Assembly (NCBI RefSeq): GCF_002217435.1
Contig: NZ_MUHF01000023.1
Span: 1 to 64,000, forward strand
Reading direction: 5' to 3'
Source of the DNA: Flavobacterium reichenbachii
GTDB lineage: Bacteria > Bacteroidota > Bacteroidia > Flavobacteriales > Flavobacteriaceae
DNA: 64,000 bases
This document shows, piece after piece, positions 8,548 to 16,830 of the stretch. Position numbers and translations under genes: made by a program. Positions within the stretch are counted from its first letter, which is position 1, and each line of letters begins with the position of its first letter. The notes beneath the pieces were generated by a model that made no database searches, was not told the origin of the DNA, and saw only the letters and a program-made list of their open reading frames with translations.

Positions 8548-9111
8548 ATGAGCGAAGAAATAGATTTTATATTAGAAAGTACAGAAGAATCAATGAATGG
8601 TTCGATTGCGCATTTAGAAAAAGAATTTCTAAACATTCGTGCAGGAAAAGCTTCTCCTGCAATGTTAGGAAGTGTTTTTGTAGATTATTACGGATCTGCT
8701 TCTCCACTTTCTCAAGTTTCAAAAATTAGTGTTCCAGACGCGCGTACTATCACATTGCAGCCGTTTGAAAAAAGTATGCTTCACCCAATTGAAAAAGCAA
8801 TCATGATCGCTAACATTGGTTTTAATCCGATGAATAACGGAGACATGATCATTATCAGCGTACCGCCTTTGACAGAAGACCGCCGTAGAGAATTGGCTAA
8901 ACAAGCAAAATCTGAAGCTGAAGATGCAAAAATTGGTGTGCGTAACGTACGTAAAGACGCTAATACTGATATTAAAAAATTAGAAAAAGAAGGAACTTCT
9001 GAAGACGTTTGTAAATCTGCAGAAGAAGAAGTTCAGAATTTAACTAATGCTTATATTAAAAAAATTGATGAATTATTGGTTGCAAAAGAAGCCGAAATCA
9101 TGAAAGTGTAA
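8548..9111 (+). CDS. frr: Ribosome recycling factor
   Basis: RRF, with EF-G, splits post-termination ribosomes. The 187-residue protein is all of the family: ILESTEESMNGSIAHLEKEFLNIRAGKASPAML at the start (domain I helix), then the domain II strand region YYGSASPLSQVSKISVPDARTI, and the C-terminal PPLTEDRRRELAKQAK and VRNVRKDANTDIKKLEK helices. It follows pyrH by 114 bp and ends before a good intrinsic terminator. Confidence 0.97.
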   Translation: MSEEIDFILESTEESMNGSIAHLEKEFLNIRAGKASPAMLGSVFVDYYGSASPLSQVSKISVPDARTITLQPFEKSMLHPIEKAIMIANIGFNPMNNGDMIIISVPPLTEDRRRELAKQAKSEAEDAKIGVRNVRKDANTDIKKLEKEGTSEDVCKSAEEEVQNLTNAYIKKIDELLVAKEAEIMKV

Positions 9112-9129
9112 CTTTATTTCACATAAAAT

Positions 9130-9169
9130 AAAAATCCGTTTAGTTAAATTGTACTAGACGGATTTTTTT
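9130..9169 (+). terminator. Intrinsic terminator after frr
   Basis: Arms 9130-9143 (AAAAATCCGTTTAG) and 9054-like complement at 9154-9167 (CTAGACGGATTTTT) pair with one mismatch around a 10-base loop and run into a T-tract, closing the pyrH-frr unit. Confidence 0.8.
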
Positions 9170-9230
9170 ATTGTTATTTTTGCCGTACCGAAAATAACAA
9201 TCTTTCGTTTTTGAAACTAGACTACTCTGT

Positions 9231-11726
9231 ATGAAGCTATTTTGTTTTTTGACTTTGTTTTTTACGCTTACAATTCAGGCACAATTTCAAATAAATGGAA
9301 TTGTAACCGATCCCAGCAGCAAACCACTACCTTTTGCTACTATTTCAACTTCAGACAATAACAACACCATTACAGATGTTGACGGAAAATTTATTCTTAA
9401 CTCTACAGTAAGACCTGCAAGTTTTACGGTTTCTTATATCGGATTTCAAACCAAAACTATTGTTATACTAAATGATAAAAAGTTTTATCCGGTAGCTCTT
9501 TTACAGCAGACTGATAACTTAAAAGAAGTCGTGGTTTCTAATGAAAATCCTGCTTTGACCATTATAAAAAAAGTAATTGCAAGCAGAGACAAAAACGATC
9601 CGCAGAAAAAATTAAGGAGTTTTGAATATAAAACCTACAATAAACTTATCGTAACAGCCAATCAGGATTCTATAGACGGAAGAATTGATTCGTCTGCGGC
9701 TTATAAGGATCTTAATAAAAAATCTATAAACATTGATTCATCTGATTATAAGTTTAAAGAAATCATAAGCAGACAGCATTTATTCCAGACCGAAAAAGTT
9801 TCTCAATATCAATTTGGAAACAACAAATTGAAAGAAACCATTCTGGGAACAAAAATGGCCGGTTTTAATCAGCCTGTTTATGAAATTATTGCTTTTAACC
9901 TGCAGTCAATTTCGATTTACGATCCTAAATACGAACTGTTTGAAACCAAATATGAAAATCCAATTTCTAACGGAGCACCGAATAGTTATAATTACAAACT
10001 ATTAGACAGCGTAAACATAAAAGGCCGCACGACGTATATGATTTACTTTAAAAATAAAAAGAAAAGAAAATCATCTGGTCTTGAAGGCGTCTTGTACATT
10101 GACCAGGAAAATTTTGCTGTTGCCAAAGCTGTAATGCGTATAAAAGGCATTTTGGACATCAGCGGTATTCACGAATTCGAATACGTTCCGAGCGAAAAGA
10201 TCTGGTTTCAAAGCAATACTACTTTCAAAATTGTGAAAGGAAAAAATGATGACGACATTAAGATTCTAGGCGGTACAATTCAATTTGATGGTGATGTTGA
10301 AGAAAATTTCGAAAAAAGAAAAAAAGCGGCATCAGATTTTACATATTTACTTTCTGAGAGCAATAGCTTTGATATTCATTACAACACTACAACTCCAATA
10401 AAAAACCCTTCGCTTTATATCGAAATTGCTGATGATGCGAGCAAAAAGCCTGAAAGTTTCTGGCAGGCATATAGAAAAGAAAATCTTGATTTAAAGAGCC
10501 AAAGAAGTTATTTATTACTGGACAGTCTTTCTATTCGAAACAGAGTCGAAAAACGCCTCGGAATCGGCAGAAAAATCATTAATGGTTTCTATCCGATCGG
10601 TCCGGTTGATCTTGATTTAAAGAAAATCGTAAGCTACAATAATTACGAAGGTTTTAGACTTGGACTTGGCGGCATCACAAACGAACGTTTTTCTAAAAAC
10701 TTTCGTCTTGAAGGTTATGGAGCTTATGGTACAAAAGATGGTGTTTTTAAATACAGTGCCGGCTCTGGAGTTTTAGTCGATAAAAGCACAAATACATGGT
10801 TTAACGTTTATTACACAGATGATGTAAGGGAAATTGCCAGTACTGTTTTTGCTGTTGATAAACGCGTATTCAAGATTTACGATCCACGACCAATTAACAT
10901 CAGTACTTTTTACGAATATACAGGCTGGAGAACTAATTTACAGAGCAAATTTATTCCGAAAACAGAGGCGGTTTTAGAATTATCAAGAAATTATATCGAG
11001 CCAAAATTTGATTATCTTTTTAATTTAAACGGAAAATTATATTCCAGCTATGTTATGACAACAGCAATGTTTTCTATTGTCTGGGCGCCATTTAGTGATT
11101 TCATGCAGACTCCGACAGGCAGAACAGAATCTGACAAACGATTTCCACGATTTACTTTTCAATACACGCAGACTTTACCAGATGTATTAGGAAATGATTT
11201 TAATTTTGGCAAAATCGACTTTAAAGCCGAATATGAAAAGAAATATTTAAACCGTCAAAAAACAAGTTTACTGCTTCAGGCAGGTTACGCTTTTGGAGAT
11301 GTTCCGCTGACACATCTTTACAACACTGCTCCGAACAATTTAACTAAAGAAACTGTTGTACAACGTATTACTTTTTCGGGAAGAAATGCTTTTGAAACCA
11401 TGTATTTTAATGAGTTTTTCTCCAGTCAATATCTTATGTTTCAGATTAAACATGGTTTCGACCGAATTAAAATCCTGAAAAAAGTCCGCCCGTCATTGGT
11501 TTTGGTTACCAGAATGGCATGGGGACATCTGGAAAATCCGGAACAGCATGTTGGTCCTGTTTACAAAACATTAGACAAAGGTTTCTTTGAATCTGGAATA
11601 GAATTGAACAAAATCTACAAAGGTCTTGGCTTAGCAGGATTCTATCGTTACGGACCCAATCAGCTCTTGAAATTTGAAAATAACATTGCGGTTAAGATTT
11701 CATATGTTATTGACCTTGGATTGTAA
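9231..11726 (+). CDS. DUF5686 / carboxypeptidase-like regulatory-domain outer-membrane protein
   Basis: An 831-residue envelope protein. Residues 1-17 form a signal peptide (ending TIQAQ). Residues about 20-95 are a carboxypeptidase-regulatory-like domain (GIVTDPSSKPLPFATIST, ITDVDGKFIL, FTVSYIGFQTK) of the kind found at the N-terminus of many Bacteroidetes outer-membrane proteins. The remaining ~730 residues match the pattern of the DUF5686 family: a soluble middle with LDSVNIKGRTTYMIYFKNK-like lipoprotein-sorting-like strands, then a long aromatic-rich C-terminal part that looks like a beta-barrel and ends in ISYVIDLGL. The function of the family is not known. It stands alone between the frr terminator and the convergent antiporter gene. 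Confidence 0.8.
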   Translation: MKLFCFLTLFFTLTIQAQFQINGIVTDPSSKPLPFATISTSDNNNTITDVDGKFILNSTVRPASFTVSYIGFQTKTIVILNDKKFYPVALLQQTDNLKEVVVSNENPALTIIKKVIASRDKNDPQKKLRSFEYKTYNKLIVTANQDSIDGRIDSSAAYKDLNKKSINIDSSDYKFKEIISRQHLFQTEKVSQYQFGNNKLKETILGTKMAGFNQPVYEIIAFNLQSISIYDPKYELFETKYENPISNGAPNSYNYKLLDSVNIKGRTTYMIYFKNKKKRKSSGLEGVLYIDQENFAVAKAVMRIKGILDISGIHEFEYVPSEKIWFQSNTTFKIVKGKNDDDIKILGGTIQFDGDVEENFEKRKKAASDFTYLLSESNSFDIHYNTTTPIKNPSLYIEIADDASKKPESFWQAYRKENLDLKSQRSYLLLDSLSIRNRVEKRLGIGRKIINGFYPIGPVDLDLKKIVSYNNYEGFRLGLGGITNERFSKNFRLEGYGAYGTKDGVFKYSAGSGVLVDKSTNTWFNVYYTDDVREIASTVFAVDKRVFKIYDPRPINISTFYEYTGWRTNLQSKFIPKTEAVLELSRNYIEPKFDYLFNLNGKLYSSYVMTTAMFSIVWAPFSDFMQTPTGRTESDKRFPRFTFQYTQTLPDVLGNDFNFGKIDFKAEYEKKYLNRQKTSLLLQAGYAFGDVPLTHLYNTAPNNLTKETVVQRITFSGRNAFETMYFNEFFSSQYLMFQIKHGFDRIKILKKVRPSLVLVTRMAWGHLENPEQHVGPVYKTLDKGFFESGIELNKIYKGLGLAGFYRYGPNQLLKFENNIAVKISYVIDLGL

Positions 11727-11870
11727 ATAGTTATAAATTTTAATTTATCGCCTTTTTGTCATCCTGACGGAGGAAGGATCACACTATAACTTCGACAAAT
11801 ATTGGAAAATTAATCTGAGGAATTATGTGACTTGATATTTCCAAAACTTTGTCAAAGTGCTGCGCAAAAA

Positions 11871-11910
11871 AAATTCCAAATCCCAATCATAAAATTGGAA
11901 TTTGGAATTT
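11871..11910. terminator. Bidirectional terminator-like palindrome
   Basis: Two 17-base arms (11871-11887 and 11894-11910) of AAATTCCAAAT..CAAT and its complement pair with a single mismatch around a 6-base loop. It lies between the convergent DUF5686 gene and antiporter gene and could stop transcripts from both. The neighbouring words TTTTTGTCATCCTGACGGAGGAAGGATCAC (in part, near 11754) resemble another dispersed flavobacterial repeat. Confidence 0.6.
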
Positions 11911-11931
11911 AAAATATTGAGACTTTCAAAC

Positions 11932-14202
11932 TTATGGTTTAAGAATCAAAACCGAAGGCGTATTATTCAGCCATGTACTTTGCGATTCGATTAGCTTTTT
12001 CCAGCTGTCCAAACTAATAATCATAAGATTCTGGCTTTCTAAAAATTCCTTTTTAATTGTTCTGTCGTGCATAATCATAATATGATTTGGCGCAATCTGT
12101 TCTATCGAACGAATGGTTTCCTGAATTTCGCGGGTATTTTTCACTTCTCCGCCAGCATCCAGAACTGTAATCTGAGAACCATTATTATTGATTAATTTCT
12201 TAGCATATTCAATCAGGAAAGCATCTTCTTTATTAAAAACAGGCATAAAAATCTGGTTTACTTCTTCTAGATTTTTATCGATAAAGATTCCGACCGGCAT
12301 TTTACTTTTTGCAATAATGTGACGTGTTCTTTCATCAAAAGGTGAATTTTCAAAGAGACCTTCTTTTCCGGTAAACTTATCAATCAATCGGTCCGGATTA
12401 ACAATTCTTGTGGTAAAGCCAAGTATTTTACCCAGCAGCGTTCCGTCAAAAATAGATTGTCCCAAACCCACCAGTAATAAATCATATTCGCCTTGATTTG
12501 CCGTATCTACTATATCGGTATCAATATCATTTGTAACTTTAAAAACACTCACCATATTTTGATTCAGACGCTCTGATTCCTCAATAACAGGATTGAGCAT
12601 TTTGCGTTCGTGATCTTTTACATCAAAAGAATGGACTTCTGTACTTAATGACAAATGCATTGCAGTAACGATAGAATTATCAGACTGTTTTCTAACCAGA
12701 CTGTTGGCAATTTTAAGCAGCTTTTTTCCTTTTTCAGGAGTGGCAAACGAAAGCAGTATTTTATATTTACTCTTATTCCCTATTTCCTGCGGAACAGCTG
12801 TGATTTTATCTTTAAAAATCCATCCTATAAAATCCAAAGCTGGTCCGGTCATAAAAGTGGTTACCAAGGCCATAATTACCATCATGGTAAAAATTTCTGT
12901 AGACAAAACCCCCAGATCATAACCGATATTTAAAACTACAAGCTCCATTAAACCTCGGGTATTCATTAAAGCTCCTATTGCTAAGCTGTCTTTCCAGCTT
13001 TGTCCGACAAATTTGGCTGCCAAAGCACTTCCAAAAAACTTACCGGCCACCGCAACAGCAATAATAAGACCTGTTATTTTCCATAAATAAGGATCATTTA
13101 ATAAACCAATCTGGGTACGCAGACCTGTAAAAACAAAAAACAAAGGCAATAAGACAATTATAGAAACGTCTTCTACTTTTTCTATAAAAATATTTCTAAA
13201 CTTATTGTTTTCCGGCATAATAGCTCCAGCTAAAAACGCTCCAAACAAAGCATGGATTCCGATAAGCTCTGCTGCATATGCAGAAAACAAAAGCGTTAAA
13301 AAGAAAATGGCAACTACAGGCTTATTCAGGCTTTCGCGCGTTGAGTTTAAATCACCTACTCTTTTTAAGAAAGGACGTACTATTTTTAGCATGATAATAA
13401 CATACAAAACAGCCAGACCAATTACATATAATGCACTAGTAAAAGAACCTGCTTTTACAATAGCAATTACAACGGCCAAAATACACCAGGCCGTAATATC
13501 GTCGGCTGCGGCACAGGTTATAGCAATAGTTCCGAGCTTTGTTTTCTGCATGCCTCGTTCCTGAACAATTCTGGCCAAAACCGGAAATGCAGTAATACTC
13601 ATGGCAATTCCCATAAACAAACCAAAAGAGGCAAACTCAACTCCGATTGGAGCAAAAGTGTGGTATATAAAATAAGCTAGACTCAATCCTAAAGCAAACG
13701 GAATCACAATACTGGCGTGACTGATTACAACTGCGTCATGTGCTTTGTTTTTCAGCACTTTCAAATCTAATTCCATTCCAATCACAAACATGAAAAGAAT
13801 CAAACCAATCTGACTTAAAAACTGAAGATTTCCTAATGATTCTTTTGGAAATAATGCCGCAGAAAATTCCGGAAAATACATTCCGACTAAAGAGGGTCCT
13901 AAAACAATTCCGGCAATCATTTCTCCAATTACAGACGGCTGCCCGATTTTTCTAAAAACCCAGCCAAATAAACGTGCGACTAATATAATTGTAACAATTT
14001 GTGCCAATAAAATAGCCAGAGGATGCTGCAGGTTTTCGACCATAGAATGCAGAAAATCGTTCCAGTGATTACTTTCTATTTTTTTATGTACAATTTGACG
14101 ACCGGCTTCAAGCGAAGCTCCTTTTGAAATCACCCAGTAAATTAAAGCTGTAAAGCCTCCAATTACAGAAACGTAAAACAGTGAGTTTTTAATATTATTC
14201 AT
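11932..14202 (-). CDS. CPA2-family cation:proton antiporter with C-terminal USP-like domain
   Basis: A 756-residue Kef/NapA-like antiporter that should exchange Na+ or K+ for protons. After an extra N-terminal helix (about 8-26) comes the Na_H_Exchanger core with about twelve membrane helices (residues ~57-460). It contains GQPSVIGEMIAGIVLGPSL, FVIGMELDLKVLK, TCAAADDITAWC (the paired acidic residues of the ion site) and GALMNTRGLMELVVLN. Residues ~480-756 form a soluble domain with universal-stress-protein character (ILLSFATPEKGKKLLKIA, YDLLLVGLG), perhaps nucleotide-binding. No RCK/TrkA-N domain is evident. The upstream 200 bp are AT-rich with no clear promoter box. Confidence 0.88.
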   Translation of the reverse strand: MNNIKNSLFYVSVIGGFTALIYWVISKGASLEAGRQIVHKKIESNHWNDFLHSMVENLQHPLAILLAQIVTIILVARLFGWVFRKIGQPSVIGEMIAGIVLGPSLVGMYFPEFSAALFPKESLGNLQFLSQIGLILFMFVIGMELDLKVLKNKAHDAVVISHASIVIPFALGLSLAYFIYHTFAPIGVEFASFGLFMGIAMSITAFPVLARIVQERGMQKTKLGTIAITCAAADDITAWCILAVVIAIVKAGSFTSALYVIGLAVLYVIIMLKIVRPFLKRVGDLNSTRESLNKPVVAIFFLTLLFSAYAAELIGIHALFGAFLAGAIMPENNKFRNIFIEKVEDVSIIVLLPLFFVFTGLRTQIGLLNDPYLWKITGLIIAVAVAGKFFGSALAAKFVGQSWKDSLAIGALMNTRGLMELVVLNIGYDLGVLSTEIFTMMVIMALVTTFMTGPALDFIGWIFKDKITAVPQEIGNKSKYKILLSFATPEKGKKLLKIANSLVRKQSDNSIVTAMHLSLSTEVHSFDVKDHERKMLNPVIEESERLNQNMVSVFKVTNDIDTDIVDTANQGEYDLLLVGLGQSIFDGTLLGKILGFTTRIVNPDRLIDKFTGKEGLFENSPFDERTRHIIAKSKMPVGIFIDKNLEEVNQIFMPVFNKEDAFLIEYAKKLINNNGSQITVLDAGGEVKNTREIQETIRSIEQIAPNHIMIMHDRTIKKEFLESQNLMIISLDSWKKLIESQSTWLNNTPSVLILKP

Positions 14203-14391
14203 AACTCTATATTAAATTTGTTGGACAAATATCTAAACTGATCCTTACGTGAAAAAGGAATTTCAAACCTAATTTTCAATCTATGTAACAAGACCGAAAA
14301 ATATTGTAATAAGTTGGGTTTCTATAAAAAGATTGTACCGATTTATAGTAATAAAACGATAGAAAAGCTAAATCAAATTATTTGTAGTGAA

Positions 14392-15120
14392 CTAAATTTT
14401 TACTTTTTTCAAAAATTCAGAACGATAGGTTTCGCTCAAAATAAGGGCTGTGTTTTTCTGATCTCCCTCTATATAGTGCAGCACGATTTCATTATGATTA
14501 AAGAATTTGATGGCTTTTACGGCAACAATTTCTTTTTTGTTTATACGGCAAAAATCAAGTTCAGGCAATTCATTTAAAAGTGTATCAAATTTAACGTTTT
14601 TCAGATTCAGAAAACTTCCGTTGGTTAGAAGAACGATTTTGTCGCGGCTGTCGCTGGCTGCAGTTTTTATATATTGAATCTGATTGAAATACAAAAGCGT
14701 TTTGCCTTTATCTGTATTGAGCTGTATAAATTTCTTAGTGCTGTCTGGTTTATGAAAACGTTCTGCGGCTTTTGAAATCGCTTTTTGCAAACGTTCCAGT
14801 TTTACGGGCTTTGTGATATAATCTACAGCATCAATATTAAAAGCATCGGCTGCATATTCTTTATACGCTGTACAGAAAATCACCAATTTATCTTGTACCA
14901 TTATGGCAAGATCTAAACCGTTAATTCCCGGCATTTCAATATCCGAAATTAAGAGATCAAAATCCAGCTGCGGCATTTCGGCAAGAAGTTTCTCAGGATT
15001 GTTGTACGTTTTTACTATTTCTACTTCGGAAATCTGCTCGCAAAGCATTTTTAGGTACGTTAATCCAGGAAGCTCATCGTCCAGAAGTAAGCATTTCAGT
15101 TTTGTATTCAAGTAAATCAA
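14392..15120 (-). CDS. LytTR-type response regulator
   Basis: A 242-residue two-domain regulator. The receiver domain (about 8-120) has acidic LLLDDE, phospho-acceptor Asp60 in LLISDIEMPGINGLDL, and the conserved lysine in DYITKPVKLERL. The C-terminal LytTR DNA-binding domain (about 140-240) contains YFNQIQYIKTAASDSRDKIVL and the FCRINKKEIVAVKAI strand, which binds direct repeats upstream of targets in this family. Its start overlaps the end of the histidine kinase gene by 47 bases, so the two are translated together and form a pair. Confidence 0.93.
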   Translation of the reverse strand: MIYLNTKLKCLLLDDELPGLTYLKMLCEQISEVEIVKTYNNPEKLLAEMPQLDFDLLISDIEMPGINGLDLAIMVQDKLVIFCTAYKEYAADAFNIDAVDYITKPVKLERLQKAISKAAERFHKPDSTKKFIQLNTDKGKTLLYFNQIQYIKTAASDSRDKIVLLTNGSFLNLKNVKFDTLLNELPELDFCRINKKEIVAVKAIKFFNHNEIVLHYIEGDQKNTALILSETYRSEFLKKVKI

Positions 15121-15835
15121 TTTTTAGATGAGCAATATAAACATCGTTTTCTACAAACCGGTCCAGTTTGAAGTTGTTTTTATAAATAATTCTAAGGCGA
15201 TGTTCCAGAGTGGCGTGTCCGAAACCGCTTCGCTCTTTTTTCAAGACTCTTTTGTCTGAAATTTTATTGGAGACCGTCATAAAAAAAGCATTGTCTCTAA
15301 ACTCAAAAACAACCGAAATAAAAGCATCGGCACTTTGCAGATCGGCATGTTTAAAAGCGTTTTCGATTAAATCGATAGAAATTAACGGCGCCAGTAAAGG
15401 CTGTTCGTATAATTTATCTTCTTTGTTAATATTGGTTTTAATCTTCAGTTCAAAAAGCGGACTGATTTTGATTTTATTGATTTCGATTAAATTCAATGCA
15501 AAATCAATTTCTTCTTTTGCGGTTACAAATTTCTTTTTGCTTTCGTATAAAATGTAATCCAAAACATTCGCAAGCTTATCCAAAGCAAAATAGGTCTGAT
15601 AAGCATGCGACTGAATTGAATTTAAAATATTCTTAAAAAGGTGCGGATTTAGTTTTGATTCTAAAGTTTCTAACTGTAGATCGTTTACTTTCATTTCGAG
15701 TGCATAAAAGCTTTTTTCAGCAATATCTTTTGCTTTTTTAGATTCCATTAATTGATACACCACAAAACAAATGATGACAATCAGCAATAAAATAATTGCC
15801 AGAAAAATAAAAGTAATAGTATTGCTTTCGTGCAT
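15074..15835 (-). CDS. LytS/YehU-type sensor histidine kinase
   Basis: A 253-residue membrane kinase with one N-terminal helix (about 7-29), a short coiled linker, and a His_kinase domain whose phospho-acceptor is His65 in KLNPHLFKNILNSIQ. The ATP-binding part contains LISIDLIENAFKHA (N-box) and RSGFGHATLEHRL (G-box). With a single helix and no periplasmic domain it probably senses a membrane state or partner; the 147-residue four-helix protein encoded 4 bp upstream is a candidate. It pairs with the overlapping LytTR regulator. Confidence 0.92.
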   Translation of the reverse strand: MHESNTITFIFLAIILLLIVIICFVVYQLMESKKAKDIAEKSFYALEMKVNDLQLETLESKLNPHLFKNILNSIQSHAYQTYFALDKLANVLDYILYESKKKFVTAKEEIDFALNLIEINKIKISPLFELKIKTNINKEDKLYEQPLLAPLISIDLIENAFKHADLQSADAFISVVFEFRDNAFFMTVSNKISDKRVLKKERSGFGHATLEHRLRIIYKNNFKLDRFVENDVYIAHLKIDLLEYKTEMLTSGR

Positions 15836-15839
15836 AATG

Positions 15840-16283
15840 TTATGGCTGCAAAACCGGTTTAAATTTTTTAAAATAAATAAAGATACTAACTGTTAATATC
15901 AAAATACTCAGCACCCAAAGATAATAACCTAATTCGAAAGAAATAATTTGGGCCATGCTGCCGCTCTCAGATCCTAAAATTTCTTTCCAAAAGAAAAAAG
16001 AAACCGACAAACCCAATGCCACACAACTTAAAACCTCGGCATTCTTGTTATTTTTAAACAATAATATAATTGCATAAAGAGACAAAGGGTTGGCCAGCCA
16101 GATAATTTCTTCAAGCAAGCCTCCACCCATAAAAGAGATTGCTCCCATTAAAAAATAATCTAAAGAATGCATTACTTTTATCTCATCATTAAATTTTACT
16201 ACAATCGAATTTTGCGTGAGTGCAAACACTAAAACAATTAAACTCACGGCGGTAATTAAAATCTTTATTTTCTTAGAATTCAT
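15840..16283 (-). CDS. Four-helix membrane protein, unknown
   Basis: A 147-residue protein I do not recognise. It has four hydrophobic segments at about 6-24, 43-65, 67-105 and 115-137, with short polar links such as NGC-free SIVVKFNDEIKVMHS between the first two. It sits 4 bp upstream of the LytS-type kinase and 37 bp downstream of an SMR exporter, all in one direction, so it is probably part of that signalling operon. It could supply sensory input to the kinase, which has almost no extracytoplasmic region; that is inference. Confidence 0.7.
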   Translation of the reverse strand: MNSKKIKILITAVSLIVLVFALTQNSIVVKFNDEIKVMHSLDYFLMGAISFMGGGLLEEIIWLANPLSLYAIILLFKNNKNAEVLSCVALGLSVSFFFWKEILGSESGSMAQIISFELGYYLWVLSILILTVSIFIYFKKFKPVLQP

Positions 16284-16320
16284 ATTTATATTAAAAATTT
16301 ATTTTCTCGGTTAGTAAATC

Positions 16321-16650
16321 CTAATGGCTGGAAACAAACTTAAGCCCAATAATTGAAGCGATTAAAGTCGTTAGAAAAAATATTCTCCAAAAAGCGGCAG
16401 GTTCTTTAAAAATAAAAATTCCCACCAAAACAGTTCCAACTGCGCCAATTCCTGTCCAAACAGCATACGCAGTGCCTATTGGCAAAACCTGAGTTGCTTT
16501 ATATAGTAAAATCATACTAATTGAAAGACAAACAAAAAAACCAATCATCCAATAAGTTGATGCAAGTCCTGATGTTTCCTTCGCTTTTCCTAAACATGAT
16601 GCAAATCCAACTTCAAAAAGGCCTGCAATAATTAATAAAATCCAATTCAT
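16321..16650 (-). CDS. SMR-family exporter, Gdx/SugE type
   Basis: A 109-residue, four-helix small multidrug resistance protein working as an antiparallel dimer that exchanges protons for a small cation. The essential Glu13 is in LFEVGFASC. The helix 3 signature GTAYAVWTGIGAVGTVLVG matches guanidinium exporters (Gdx/SugE) closely, and the C-terminus IIGLKFVSSH fits too. Position 16, usually Trp in Gdx, is Phe here, so the substrate is uncertain. No guanidine riboswitch is visible upstream; a near-consensus -7 box (CATATTTG, minus strand, 16675-16682) is. It leads the operon with the LytS/LytTR pair. Confidence 0.88.
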   Translation of the reverse strand: MNWILLIIAGLFEVGFASCLGKAKETSGLASTYWMIGFFVCLSISMILLYKATQVLPIGTAYAVWTGIGAVGTVLVGIFIFKEPAAFWRIFFLTTLIASIIGLKFVSSH

Positions 16651-16802
16651 TTTCGTTTCATTTTTAAATTAACTGCAAATATGAGAAAACCTAATGGAGA
16701 AATTATTAATTCGTCAAAAAATTCTTAAAAACTGTATTGTAAATTTGTGTTAAGATACGGTAAAAACCAAAGCGATTGTTTATGATTCTTAGCGCTTTTC
16801 AC

Positions 16803-16810
16803 TACATTTG
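16803..16810 (+). promoter_or_regulatory. Promoter -7 box of the RND/MMPL exporter gene
   Basis: TACATTTG matches TAnnTTTG and lies 20 bp before the ATG at 16831. Confidence 0.65.
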
Positions 16811-16830
16811 CATCCATTTTTAAAGATTTT

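Noticed and set aside
12655..13564. Plus-strand frames opposite the antiporter gene
   Set aside because: These are mirror frames of a long conserved membrane protein; they have no start signals or family features.
16651..16830. A guanidine riboswitch before the SMR exporter
   Set aside because: No ykkC/mini-ykkC-type hairpins or ACGR motifs are visible in the 180-bp divergent gap.
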